Positions 36,455 through 44,380 of a DNA stretch of 64,000 bases are shown piece by piece. Position 1 is the first letter of the stretch, and each line of letters opens with the position of its first letter. Source of the stretch: G963665925 sp050596425. Lineage in GTDB: Bacteria; Bacillota; Clostridia; Peptostreptococcales; Acidaminobacteraceae. Under the pieces are notes generated by a model. It did not search any database. It saw only the letters and a program-made list of their open reading frames with translations, and was not told the origin of the DNA. A program made the translations under genes and the position numbers. The DNA lies in assembly GCF_050596425.1 (NCBI RefSeq), contig NZ_CP192292.1, positions 62,001 through 126,000 on the forward strand, written 5' to 3'.

Positions 36455-37096
36455 ATGATTACTCACGTACTTTTTGATTTTGATGGCACCTTGATGGATA
36501 CAAACGACCTGATTGTGGAAGCCTTAAGGGCGTCTGCGTTAAAATTTCGAGGCAAAGACATTGAAGAGGATGAACTTCAAAAGATACTAGGCAAGCCGCT
36601 CATGGTTCAAATGACCGAACTTGATCCTGAACATGCTGAAGAAATGGACGCATATTACAGAACCTATTACAGGGCAAGACGAGATGCGTATACCAAAGAG
36701 TTTGATGGTATACGAGAAATGTTAGATACCTTGCTTGAAATGGGTCTAAAAATGGGTATTGTCTCAAACAAGGGCACATCTGGCATAGAACATGGTCTAA
36801 CAAGCTTTGACCTGCACAAGTACTTTAACTCAACGGTCTCTGCAGATGATGTTATTAAAAGAAAGCCGGACCCGGAAGGGATTTTTAAAGCCCTCAAGGT
36901 CCTTGATGGCAAGCCGGAAAACACACTTTTCATAGGGGATAGCGCCCATGATATTGAAAGCGGTAAAAATGCAGGTGCTAAGACAGTTCTAGTGGGATGG
37001 ACCATACTGGACAGAAAACGATTAATGGAAAGTTGTCCTGACCACCTTGTCGAAACGCCGGCTGAAATAGTTGATATAGTAAAGTCACTCATGTAA
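36455..37096 (+). CDS. HAD-superfamily phosphatase (phosphoglycolate phosphatase/PpaX-like)
   Basis: 213 aa. HAD motif I DFDGTLMDT with the nucleophile Asp, helical cap (about 15-80), motif II VSNKGT, motif III KRKPDPEG with Lys, motif IV FIGDSAHDIESG. Subfamily IA hydrolase. Substrate cannot be told from sequence; phosphoglycolate, pyrophosphate or a sugar phosphate are options. SD AAGGAGG. The next gene follows 13 nt later, so they are probably co-transcribed. Confidence 0.88.
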   Translation: MITHVLFDFDGTLMDTNDLIVEALRASALKFRGKDIEEDELQKILGKPLMVQMTELDPEHAEEMDAYYRTYYRARRDAYTKEFDGIREMLDTLLEMGLKMGIVSNKGTSGIEHGLTSFDLHKYFNSTVSADDVIKRKPDPEGIFKALKVLDGKPENTLFIGDSAHDIESGKNAGAKTVLVGWTILDRKRLMESCPDHLVETPAEIVDIVKSLM

Positions 37097-37109
37097 ACGG
37101 AGGGGTAAT

Positions 37110-38225
37110 ATGTCAAGCAAAGTGTATATGATCGATTTAAGTGCAAGAAGCCATAAGGAAAACAAGATGGCCAAACTGCAAAAGCTTTTTGACGCAGTTG
37201 GTATGGGAGACTGTATCAAGGAAAAAGACTTAACGGCCGTCAAGATTCACTTTGGAGAAGTGGGGTCTGACGCCTTCATACAACCAATTTTCGTTAAGCC
37301 AATTGTTGATAAGGTCAAAGAAGCGGGAGGCAATCCCTTCCTGACAGACACCAATACCCTCTATGCAGGCATGCGTCACAATGCAGTTGACCACCTGAAT
37401 ACCGCAGCAGCTCACGGCTTTGTTCCTTCTGTTGTTGGTGCGCCTGTGGTGATTGCTGATGGGTTAAGAGGCGATAACTATAATAATGTGGAGATCAATC
37501 AAAAGCATTTTAAAGAAGTGAAAATTGCTGGGGATATTGAACGTGCCAACAGCATGATCGTCATGAGCCACTTTAAGGGCCATGAAATGGCTGGCTTTGG
37601 TGGTGCGGTTAAGAACCTTGCTATGGGATGCGCGCCGTCGCTCGGAAAGAAAGACCAGCATTCCACACGACCATTCGTAAAAGCAAAACACTGTGTGACC
37701 TGTGGTCGCTGTCATGAAATTTGTCCGGTGGAGGCCATTTCCTATGTTGACGAAAAGGCTTTTATCGACCAGGATGTCTGTATTGGCTGTGGAGACTGTT
37801 TGGCAGTCTGTCCAACCAAGGCTGTCGTGCTTAACTGGAAGACAGAACTGGTGGATTTCATGGAAAGAATGACTGAGTATGCTCTTGGTGCTGTTAAGAA
37901 CAAGACTGGGCGCGTGGCCTACATAAACTTCTTAATGCGGGTAACACCTGACTGTGACTGTTGTGCATGGTCGGATGCCCCACTTGTTAAGGACATTGGT
38001 ATTTTAGCTTCAGATGACCCAGTTGCCATTGATCAGGCCTGTAAAGACCTTGTTAATGCCCAAAGACCTCTTCCTGAAACCCGTCTAACAAAAGAGCATG
38101 GGTCAGACCATGAATATGGCGATGTTTTCAAGGCTGTTCACCCTCATACCTTAGGTGACATACAGCTGGACTACGGCCAGGAAATTGGTCTTGGATCAAA
38201 AGACTATGAACTCATAAAGCTTTAG
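37110..38225 (+). CDS. DUF362 protein with 2[4Fe-4S] ferredoxin domain
   Basis: 371 aa. N-terminal DUF362 domain (about 1-185) with AVKIHFGE, FLTDTNTLY and HFKGHEMAGFGGAVKNLAMG; ferredoxin insertion (about 190-245) with CVTCGRCHEICP and CIGCGDCLAVCP; DUF362 continues to the end, including DCDCCAWSDAP. Iron-sulfur proteins of this kind are common in anaerobes and of unsettled role. Soluble. Probable operon with the HAD gene; a HesB-like selenoprotein and Nfu follow. Confidence 0.9.
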   Translation: MSSKVYMIDLSARSHKENKMAKLQKLFDAVGMGDCIKEKDLTAVKIHFGEVGSDAFIQPIFVKPIVDKVKEAGGNPFLTDTNTLYAGMRHNAVDHLNTAAAHGFVPSVVGAPVVIADGLRGDNYNNVEINQKHFKEVKIAGDIERANSMIVMSHFKGHEMAGFGGAVKNLAMGCAPSLGKKDQHSTRPFVKAKHCVTCGRCHEICPVEAISYVDEKAFIDQDVCIGCGDCLAVCPTKAVVLNWKTELVDFMERMTEYALGAVKNKTGRVAYINFLMRVTPDCDCCAWSDAPLVKDIGILASDDPVAIDQACKDLVNAQRPLPETRLTKEHGSDHEYGDVFKAVHPHTLGDIQLDYGQEIGLGSKDYELIKL

Positions 38226-38371
38226 GGAAAAGCCTTGGTTTAGACCTGGACGTCTGTGGTAGATATGACATATAAATAGTATACATTTCGTGATGACTTT
38301 GAACATGGATGATATTTATGGATGATATTTTTACCAAGACAAAGTGGTCCTTAAGACAGTGGGTGAATAAA

Positions 38372-38674
38372 GTGGATTATGTAAAGTTAGATGAAGCGGT
38401 TGTGAACCATTTAAAAAAGAGTGGATCGCGTGTTTTAACCTTAAGGCTCAAGAAGGGGCAGGGTTGATGCCAAGGCGTTGGTCTACCGGCGGTAGAAATG
38501 AAAGTGCCAGGCGCACTTGAAGATTTTAATCATTATAAACATGAAGACATTGATATTTATATTGATAAGAATGTAAGGACAAAAAATGGTCTGATTTATT
38601 TTAAGTTGGATAAACTTTTGATGTTTAAAAAAATTATTGCCCAGGGACTGGATATCGATATGGAGCGGACTTGA
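38372..38674 (+). CDS. HesB-like selenoprotein (CC/Se motif type), Sec at codon 32
   Basis: 100 aa if the in-frame TGA at 38465-38467 is read as selenocysteine. The GTG start at 38372 has GGTGA five nt upstream; in-frame ATGs at 38309 and 38318 are alternatives. The frame stays open on both sides and the context is LRLKKGQG-U-CQGVGLPAVEM, a Sec-Cys pair where HesB/IscA relatives have conserved cysteine. TCTACC-GGC-GGTAGA (38482-38496) forms a 6-bp stem with G first in the loop, 20 nt after the TGA, as in bacterial SECIS elements. The Fe-S scaffold gene nfu follows. Role probably in Fe-S chemistry. Confidence 0.82.
38482..38496 (+). promoter_or_regulatory. Candidate bacterial SECIS hairpin
   Basis: Perfect 6-bp stem TCTACC/GGTAGA, loop GGC, starting 14 nt after the UGA, with the apical loop 20 nt away. 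This satisfies the spacing and loop-G rules described for SelB-binding elements. Confidence 0.75.
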
Positions 38675-38751
38675 TCGGGTTGAATCTGAATCAAGTATAT
38701 TAAAAGTAAATGATTTTCAAAAGTGTATAAAAAAACTCAATAGTTAATTTA

Positions 38752-38780
38752 TTGACAATCCTAAGCAGCCAGAGTAGAAT
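38752..38780 (+). promoter_or_regulatory. nfu promoter
   Basis: TTGACA (38752-38757), 17-nt spacer, TAGAAT (38775-38780). Predicts a leader of about 205 nt. Confidence 0.75.
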
Positions 38781-38880
38781 ACACTTGAAAAACCATACAG
38801 GTGTAAAATACGTTTGTAATATTACTGTGTAAGATCTCTTTTGAAAAATCAAATTAGATTCCATTTCGTATAGTGAGCGA

Positions 38881-38959
38881 CTTGCAAAATATTATCCAAG
38901 AATCAAAAATTCTATATTATATATGGTATGGCGAGACTATGGGTTTGTGATTTTGCAAG
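38881..38959 (+). other. Structured leader of nfu
   Basis: CTTGCAAAAT (38881-38890) and ATTTTGCAAG (38950-38959) are 10-bp perfect complements enclosing 59 nt that include AGAAT-CAAAA-ATTCT. The outer helix ends about 30 nt before the start codon, so it could influence translation. No riboswitch class recognised. Confidence 0.45.
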
Positions 38960-38992
38960 GGCCTGATAGAAAGTTCAACGGAGGAAATAATA

Positions 38993-39226
38993 ATGGCTAA
39001 TATAAGCAGTGCATTAGTGGAAGAAAAGCTTGAACGCGTACGTCCAATGCTACAAAGAGACGGTGGCGATGTGAAGCTTGTAGACGTAACCGAAGACGGT
39101 GTTGTAAAGGTTCAACTTCAGGGCGCTTGTAGCGGATGTCCTGGGGCAACAATGACACTGAAAAACCTGATCGAACAATTTCTAATGCAGGAAATTCCTG
39201 AAGTGAAAGAAGTTGTGGGTGTATAA
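38993..39226 (+). CDS. NifU C-terminal-domain (Nfu) iron-sulfur scaffold
   Basis: 77 aa, a stand-alone NifU C-terminal domain with the cluster-binding GACSGCPGATMTLKN (CxxC). Nfu proteins receive and deliver 4Fe-4S clusters. SD GGAGG. It has its own promoter and a long structured leader, and a terminator follows, so it is monocistronic. The position next to the HesB-like selenoprotein fits an Fe-S assembly pair. Confidence 0.95.
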   Translation: MANISSALVEEKLERVRPMLQRDGGDVKLVDVTEDGVVKVQLQGACSGCPGATMTLKNLIEQFLMQEIPEVKEVVGV

Positions 39227-39235
39227 TTGAAATTG

Positions 39236-39278
39236 ATCCCGACCAGACTCTAGGGCTAGAGCTTGGTCGGGATTTTTT
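39236..39278 (+). terminator. Terminator after nfu
   Basis: ATCCCGACCA/TGGTCGGGAT with TTTTTT; inner CTCTAG/CTAGAG. Confidence 0.9.
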
Positions 39279-39356
39279 AATTTTTGATTGAGTTAAAACG
39301 CATCATATTTGAGAAGGCCTAGTTGGGGTGTCAACCTTTTAGAGGCTCTCTCTAAA

Positions 39357-40049
39357 CTAGAGCGATTTCCCCTTAACAAGTAACCATAGACCAAAACCAA
39401 CTTCGCCAATGAGCATGGGTAGGCTGAGTCCGATTTCAAGCATACTTGTGACCCGCTCAAGAGACGGCAGGAAGTTTTCAAGACCGTGGACCACCATATA
39501 ACTCAGGCCTGCAATAACAAGCAAGGCGGAGAGGGTCCTAGGAATATGCGGTGTCTTTTTCGCAGCAAAACCCGTGGCAATGAGATGGGCACCAAAGACA
39601 ATAAGGCCCAGGGACCAGATGGTTTCGAACTGAACAAAGCGATTGTAAATCAGGTCTGCAGAAGTTGATGATAGGGACTGAACTTGGATTGACGTGAGTT
39701 GAAGTAGGGCAAAACCGAGCATAGCTGTATAAATGAGACGAAGGATCGCGCTGAGGGTGGCCAATTTTCTGGCAGAAGCTTTAAGATAGGTATAAAAGCC
39801 CCAGGCAACTATGATGTCTAGAATAATTATAAATCCCCAAGCGGCAATTTCTTCACGAAGCAGTTGGGAGGTATTTATAAGATTAGATCGGGTTAAAGCG
39901 GGATCACCGACTGCAAACAGGGTGTCATGGGCATAGCCAAAGGCGAAGAATGCAGTAAACATCATTACTATAAGAGAAATGCCTGAAATAAGACCAGACC
40001 AGTAACGGTCTTTTTTTGTGTTTTCATTGAGCGTGCGTGTATTAGTCAT
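39357..40049 (-). CDS. DUF4386-like membrane protein
   Basis: 230 aa, six membrane segments. RYWSGLISGISLIVMMFTAFF at the start, then ALTRSNLINTSQLLREEIAAW and GAHLIATGFAAKK are typical of the DUF4386 family as I recall it. SD AGGAGG on the minus strand. Function unknown. It lies between the nfu terminator and a divergent UspA gene, in its own unit. Confidence 0.75.
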   Translation of the reverse strand: MTNTRTLNENTKKDRYWSGLISGISLIVMMFTAFFAFGYAHDTLFAVGDPALTRSNLINTSQLLREEIAAWGFIIILDIIVAWGFYTYLKASARKLATLSAILRLIYTAMLGFALLQLTSIQVQSLSSTSADLIYNRFVQFETIWSLGLIVFGAHLIATGFAAKKTPHIPRTLSALLVIAGLSYMVVHGLENFLPSLERVTSMLEIGLSLPMLIGEVGFGLWLLVKGKSL

Positions 40050-40232
40050 GAGAAACCTCCTAATTGACGATATAATTTTTTCTGCGGTGTTTGTTATAGT
40101 CTTAGACTACTGCTATTTCTTTCGACATGCATTGACTTAAGTCAATGATCTAGATATTTCCTTTAAAAGTCTGTGACTTCCTGTGTGTATAATTCTTTTT
40201 ACGGGTAATACATAAATGAAGGAGGGATCGGG

Positions 40233-40658
40233 ATGAAAAAAATTCTGGTACCAGTCGACGGAATGGAGACTTGTGAAAAAACATTTGAAACAGCCAAGAG
40301 TCTTGCAGAGAAATTTGGATCAGAGCTGGTGGTTCTTTATGTGAAACCAGTGGTAGATCCTCTGAGCCATCCAAGCTATCTTGCACTTGAAGAGCATAGT
40401 GATGTCCATATAGAAGACATCGCTAAAACCATTGCCAAAAAGGCGGCAGAAAAACTAGAAGGCGACGGAAGAAGTGTTTATGCCATTGTGGAAAATGGTG
40501 ATCCGGCATCAACAATTATTGATGTGGCATCTAAAGAAAATTGCGACATGATTGTTATGTGTACACATGGTATGGGCGCAGTTAAGAGATTTTTCCTCGG
40601 TAGCGTGACCAACAAGGTTGTTCATCATGCTGAAGTGCCTGTTTTGGTGGTTCGTTAA
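40233..40658 (+). CDS. Universal stress protein (UspA)
   Basis: 141 aa, single Usp domain: KKILVPVDGMETCEKTFETA at the start and the ATP-binding-type C-terminal motif GMGAVKRFFLGSVTNKVVHHAEVPVLVVR (G-x2-G-x9-G-S/T). SD AAGGAGGG. A paralogue at 43203-43631 shares the C-terminal half almost completely. Usual role: survival under stress or growth arrest, possibly as a nucleotide-binding signalling protein. Confidence 0.93.
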   Translation: MKKILVPVDGMETCEKTFETAKSLAEKFGSELVVLYVKPVVDPLSHPSYLALEEHSDVHIEDIAKTIAKKAAEKLEGDGRSVYAIVENGDPASTIIDVASKENCDMIVMCTHGMGAVKRFFLGSVTNKVVHHAEVPVLVVR

Positions 40659-40745
40659 CTGTTTTTGTGGTTCATTAATAAGAAATTGAGGATTTGGTGA
40701 ATAAAAAAGGTTAAGGTTATAGTTTTATAACGAGAAAACGAATAG

Positions 40746-40775
40746 CGGGGAGCCACTGGCTTCCCGTTTATTATG
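40746..40775 (+). terminator. Probable terminator after UspA
   Basis: CGGGGAGCCA/TGGCTTCCCG stem with one mismatch, followed by TTTATT. Confidence 0.55.
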
Positions 40776-40883
40776 TTTAAAAGGCACACTCGCATAGAAA
40801 TAATAGATTTTAGTCTTGACTCTCCCCTATGGTGTAGGGTTTATAGTTAAGTAAAGACAATCGTAAGCATGAAGGAGGTCCTT

Positions 40884-41519
40884 ATGCCAGAAAAAGTAGA
40901 CTTTAAAAAGAAAGATAAGCATATTTACAAACCCTCATCTAAAAAGCCAGCCCTTATTGACATAGAGGCTTTAAATTATTTGATGATTGATGGGACAGGG
41001 GCACCTGATGGGGAAGCCTTTCAAAAGGCCGTTAAAGCCCTGTACAAGATTGCATACACAATACGGATGTCCCATAAGAAGGGCCTGGAACCAGAGGACT
41101 ACTACGAATTTGTGGTAGCCCCCCTAGAAGGGATTTGGGACGTTGTAGAGGGCACAGAATATGATCCGAGTGACAAGACAAATTTTAAGTGGACCCTCAT
41201 GATTCGGCAACCAGAATTTGTGACTCAGACCTTTTTTGAAAAAATGAAAGAGCTTGCAATCAGTAAGGACGACAATGAATTTCTCTCATCTGTTCGACTG
41301 GAGAATCAAAAGGATGGATTGTCCTGCCACATGACCCATATAGGCCCCTTTGATGATGAACCGGCAAGCTTTGAAATTATGGAAAAATGGGCCCAGGAAA
41401 ATGGCTATAGGAGGATTTCTAAAACCCACAGGGAAATATATTTGAGTGACTTTAATAAAACGGCACCGGAAAAGTTAAAAACAGTTTTACGCTTTAAGGT
41501 GGAACCAGTGAATAAATAA
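40884..41519 (+). CDS. GyrI-like small-molecule-binding domain protein
   Basis: 211 aa from ATG 40884; the ATG at 40869 overlaps the AAGGAGG SD. The core (ALNYLMIDGTGAPDG, AYTIRMSHKKGLEP, THIGPFDDEPASFEIMEKW) matches the GyrI-like fold that binds drugs or other small molecules. The next gene is a MerR regulator with a related effector domain, starting 53 nt on. The pair may form a small resistance or hydrolase module. Confidence 0.82.
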   Translation: MPEKVDFKKKDKHIYKPSSKKPALIDIEALNYLMIDGTGAPDGEAFQKAVKALYKIAYTIRMSHKKGLEPEDYYEFVVAPLEGIWDVVEGTEYDPSDKTNFKWTLMIRQPEFVTQTFFEKMKELAISKDDNEFLSSVRLENQKDGLSCHMTHIGPFDDEPASFEIMEKWAQENGYRRISKTHREIYLSDFNKTAPEKLKTVLRFKVEPVNK

Positions 41520-41572
41520 GATTGAAATTCATATTTTGTTTGTGGATCAGTGAATCAGATGAGGAGGCAGGC

Positions 41573-42373
41573 GTGTATCAAATAGGTGCATTTTCAAAAA
41601 TGGCAGGGATGTCTGTAAAGACTTTGCGGTATTATCATGAAATTGGGCTGCTTGAACCGGCAGAAATTGATGCGTCAACTGGATACAGATATTATACGGC
41701 ATCAGAGTTCATAAGGGCTGAGAGGATACAGTTTTTAAAGGGACTCCAGTTTTCCTTGCCCGAAATCGCAGAGGTTCTTGACCACCTGGAAGATGAAAGC
41801 GACCTACAAGCCTACCTCAAGGAGAAAAAAGATCAGCTTGAGCTTCAGATTCGAGAGTTAAGGAAGGTTCAAGGATCTATACAGACGCACCTAGATCAGG
41901 AGGATAAATTTATGCGTGAAAGAGAGTATGATTTTGAGATAAAAGAAATACCTGAGCAGTTGGTGGTAAGTCTTCGATACAAAGGGCGCTATGATGAAAT
42001 GGGAACCTATATTGGAAAGCTCTTTAAAGCGGCAGGGGCAAGCGCTTCTGGTCATGTTTTCGCACTCTATTATGATGAAAGCTATATGGAAGACGGAGCG
42101 GATATTGAAGTGTGTCTTCCGGTTAAAAAAGCCATCGATAAAAAGGGTGTCACTTCAAGAATTATCCCAGGATCAAGGTGTCTTGTTACAAGACATATTG
42201 GTCCATACGAAGCTTTAAATTATGCCTATAAGGCCATGCAGGATGCTCTCAACGAAAAGGGACTTAAAGCCATTCAACCGACAAGAGAAGTGTATGAAAA
42301 AGGACCAGGCATGCTTCTTAAGGGCAACCCTGACAAGTACCGGACTTTGATTATGTTCCCTCTGGAAGGATAG
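41573..42373 (+). CDS. MerR-family regulator with GyrI-like effector domain
   Basis: 266 aa from GTG 41573 (GAGGAGG upstream); the longer 41522 frame lacks an SD. N-terminal MerR winged helix (YQIGAFSKMAGMSVKTLRYYHEIGLLEP), a coiled-coil dimer helix (about 75-120), then a GyrI-like ligand domain (about 122-266) as in BltR/BmrR multidrug sensors. Likely co-transcribed with the GyrI-like gene upstream. Ends in a strong bidirectional terminator. Confidence 0.9.
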   Translation: MYQIGAFSKMAGMSVKTLRYYHEIGLLEPAEIDASTGYRYYTASEFIRAERIQFLKGLQFSLPEIAEVLDHLEDESDLQAYLKEKKDQLELQIRELRKVQGSIQTHLDQEDKFMREREYDFEIKEIPEQLVVSLRYKGRYDEMGTYIGKLFKAAGASASGHVFALYYDESYMEDGADIEVCLPVKKAIDKKGVTSRIIPGSRCLVTRHIGPYEALNYAYKAMQDALNEKGLKAIQPTREVYEKGPGMLLKGNPDKYRTLIMFPLEG

Positions 42374-42420
42374 GCAATAAGACGAGCGTAGCTTACAAAA
42401 GATAAATATTGACCCATAAA

Positions 42421-42468
42421 GAAACCCCAGTGGAAGAAATCCGTGAGATTTTCCACTGGGGTTTTTTA
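42421..42468. terminator. Bidirectional terminator
   Basis: AAACCCCAGTGGAA/TTCCACTGGGGTTT, 14-bp perfect stem with T-run, between the MerR gene and converging msrA. Confidence 0.9.
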
Positions 42469-42501
42469 GCGTTTATAGTGGTGTTTTGATTCTGAAGAAT
42501 C

Positions 42502-42978
42502 TTATGCATTCAAATTAATGTGGCAATAGCCGTTCGGGTTCTTCTTAAGATAGTCTTGGTGGTATTCTTCAGCTTTGTAGTAAGCCTTGAGAGGTTCTAC
42601 CTCTGTAACGATCAGGTCTGAGTATTTTGGCTTTTGTTTGTCTATATAGGCATTAATAAGAGCTTGGTCTTCTGGGTGAGTAAAATAGATGCCATTACGG
42701 TACTGGTCTCCAATGTCTGGCCCCTGTCTATTCCAAGCAGTTGGATCAACGATTCTAAAGAATCTCTCTAGAAGGTCTTCAAGGGAGATGATTTCTGGAT
42801 CATATTTCACTTTGACCACTTCAGCATGTCCCGTCAGGTGTGAGCAAACATCTTCATAGGTTGGATTTTCAGTTTTACCGTTGGCATATCCGACTTCTGT
42901 TTCTAAGACGCCATCTAGTTGGGCATAATAGGCCTGTACCCCCCAAAAACAGCCGCCAGCAATGACGATGGTTTTCAT
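42502..42978 (-). CDS. msrA: Peptide methionine-S-sulfoxide reductase A
   Basis: 158 aa. Catalytic Cys in AGGCFWGVQ near the start; YANGKTENPTYEDVC and EYHQDYL are typical MsrA segments. It reduces methionine-S-sulfoxide in proteins or free form. The catalytic residue is Cys, not Sec as in some clostridial MsrA. SD AAGGAG on the minus strand. Upstream (43057-43075) two AAAAGTATAC repeats may be regulatory. Confidence 0.95.
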   Translation of the reverse strand: MKTIVIAGGCFWGVQAYYAQLDGVLETEVGYANGKTENPTYEDVCSHLTGHAEVVKVKYDPEIISLEDLLERFFRIVDPTAWNRQGPDIGDQYRNGIYFTHPEDQALINAYIDKQKPKYSDLIVTEVEPLKAYYKAEEYHQDYLKKNPNGYCHINLNA

Positions 42979-43172
42979 GTAATCAACTCCTTGACTGATC
43001 TGATTATAAGTTACTTTCCTCTTTGATTGTACGCCTACGGCCCCTAAAAGTCAAAAGTATACCGAAAAAGTATACAAAAAATTTACAGGTTCACTTCTAG
43101 TGGTTTCCTTTATTGTGTTTAACGTGTTTAAATTATTTTTTAGTGGATTGATTAATAATCATAGGCAAAATA

Positions 43173-43198
43173 ATACTCCGAAATCATTCGGAGTATAG
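43173..43198 (-). terminator. Terminator after the second UspA gene
   Basis: Minus strand ATACTCCGAA...TTCGGAGTAT followed by TATTTT. Confidence 0.7.
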
Positions 43199-43202
43199 GT
43201 CA

Positions 43203-43631
43203 CTATCTGACGATCAAGACAGGTATGTGGGCATGGTGAACCACCTTATTTGTTACAGATCCAAGAAGGAATCGTTTCATGGTGCCCATACCGTGGGTGC
43301 ACATGATTATTAAATCACATTCATTTTTTTCGGCCACGTCTATAATCGTTGCAGCAGGATTACCAGCCTCGCTTATTGTCTCAATTTCAAAAGAAACATC
43401 TCCAAGAAGCGTCTTTGATCTTTTTAAGATTTCCTCAGATTGCTTTTCTATCGAGTAAGCATTTTCAAGAGGGTAGGCTGGATAGTTATTATATTCTGTC
43501 ATCATAGGTAGACCATACACGTTAAGGAGCACGATCTTTGAGCCATAGGCTTCCCCAAAGGTTTTAATGTAGTCCATAATATTGGAACATGAATCTGATC
43601 CATCAATAGGAACGAGTATTTTTTTATACAT
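43203..43631 (-). CDS. Universal stress protein (UspA), second copy
   Basis: 142 aa, single Usp domain beginning YKKILVPIDGSDSCSNIMDY and ending in GMGTMKRFLLGSVTNKVVHHAHIPVLIVR. Paralogue of the copy at 40233-40658, with divergence mainly in the middle. SD GGAGG on the minus strand. Monocistronic. Confidence 0.93.
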   Translation of the reverse strand: MYKKILVPIDGSDSCSNIMDYIKTFGEAYGSKIVLLNVYGLPMMTEYNNYPAYPLENAYSIEKQSEEILKRSKTLLGDVSFEIETISEAGNPAATIIDVAEKNECDLIIMCTHGMGTMKRFLLGSVTNKVVHHAHIPVLIVR

Positions 43632-43700
43632 TCAATAACACCTCCCTATTTACTATCTACCCTGAGATACATAGAAATATCGAGAGATTTAAAACCGAAT

Positions 43701-44378
43701 CTAAATGTTTTCAATCTGCCAGTCAATGGGCTGAAAATCCATGCTTTCAAGAAGCGCGTTGGTTTTTGAGAAATGCTTAGAACCAAAGAAGCCTCTATGG
43801 GCGGATAGGGGACTCGGATGAGGTGCAGTGAGTATATGGTGGTGGGCGTTTGTAATCAATTCGGCTTTCTTTTGAGCAGGACGGCCCCATAGGAGGAAAA
43901 CGACCGGGTCTTGGCGGTCATTGAGTAGACCAATCACATGATCTGTGAAGCACTCCCAACCCATATTTTTATGGGAATGGGCCAGGCCCGCCCGTACGGT
44001 TAAAACAGTATTAAGGAGCATAACACCCTGTTTGGCCCACTTTACCAAATAGCCATTGTTAGGAATGAAGCAGTTTAGGTCTGTTTGAAGCTCCTTGTAG
44101 ATATTGACTAGGGAAGGGGGTGTTTTAACGCCCGGTTTGACAGAAAAACAAAGGCCATGTGCCTGTCCAGGTCCGTGGTAGGGATCCTGGCCAATTATAA
44201 CAACTCGAACATCCTTGTAGGCTGTTAAGTGCATGGCATTAAAAATGTCACTCTTGTCAGGATAGATGGTGTGGTTCTCATATTCACTCACCAAGAATCC
44301 CCTAAGCTTTTTATAGTAATCTTTCTCAAATTCTGGCTGTAAAAGTTCAGCCCAGTCGTTGTTAAACTTTGCGCCCAT
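43701..44378 (-). CDS. ung: Uracil-DNA glycosylase
   Basis: 225 aa. Family 1 UNG motifs: GQDPYHGPGQAHG with the catalytic Asp, PPSLVNIYKEL, LLNTVLTVRAG and HPSPLSAHRGFFG with the catalytic His. It removes uracil from DNA. The start lies 2 nt after the LysR stop, and its SD is inside the LysR C-terminal codons, so translation is coupled to the regulator, an unusual pairing. Confidence 0.97.
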   Translation of the reverse strand: MGAKFNNDWAELLQPEFEKDYYKKLRGFLVSEYENHTIYPDKSDIFNAMHLTAYKDVRVVIIGQDPYHGPGQAHGLCFSVKPGVKTPPSLVNIYKELQTDLNCFIPNNGYLVKWAKQGVMLLNTVLTVRAGLAHSHKNMGWECFTDHVIGLLNDRQDPVVFLLWGRPAQKKAELITNAHHHILTAPHPSPLSAHRGFFGSKHFSKTNALLESMDFQPIDWQIENI

Positions 44379-44380
44379 AA

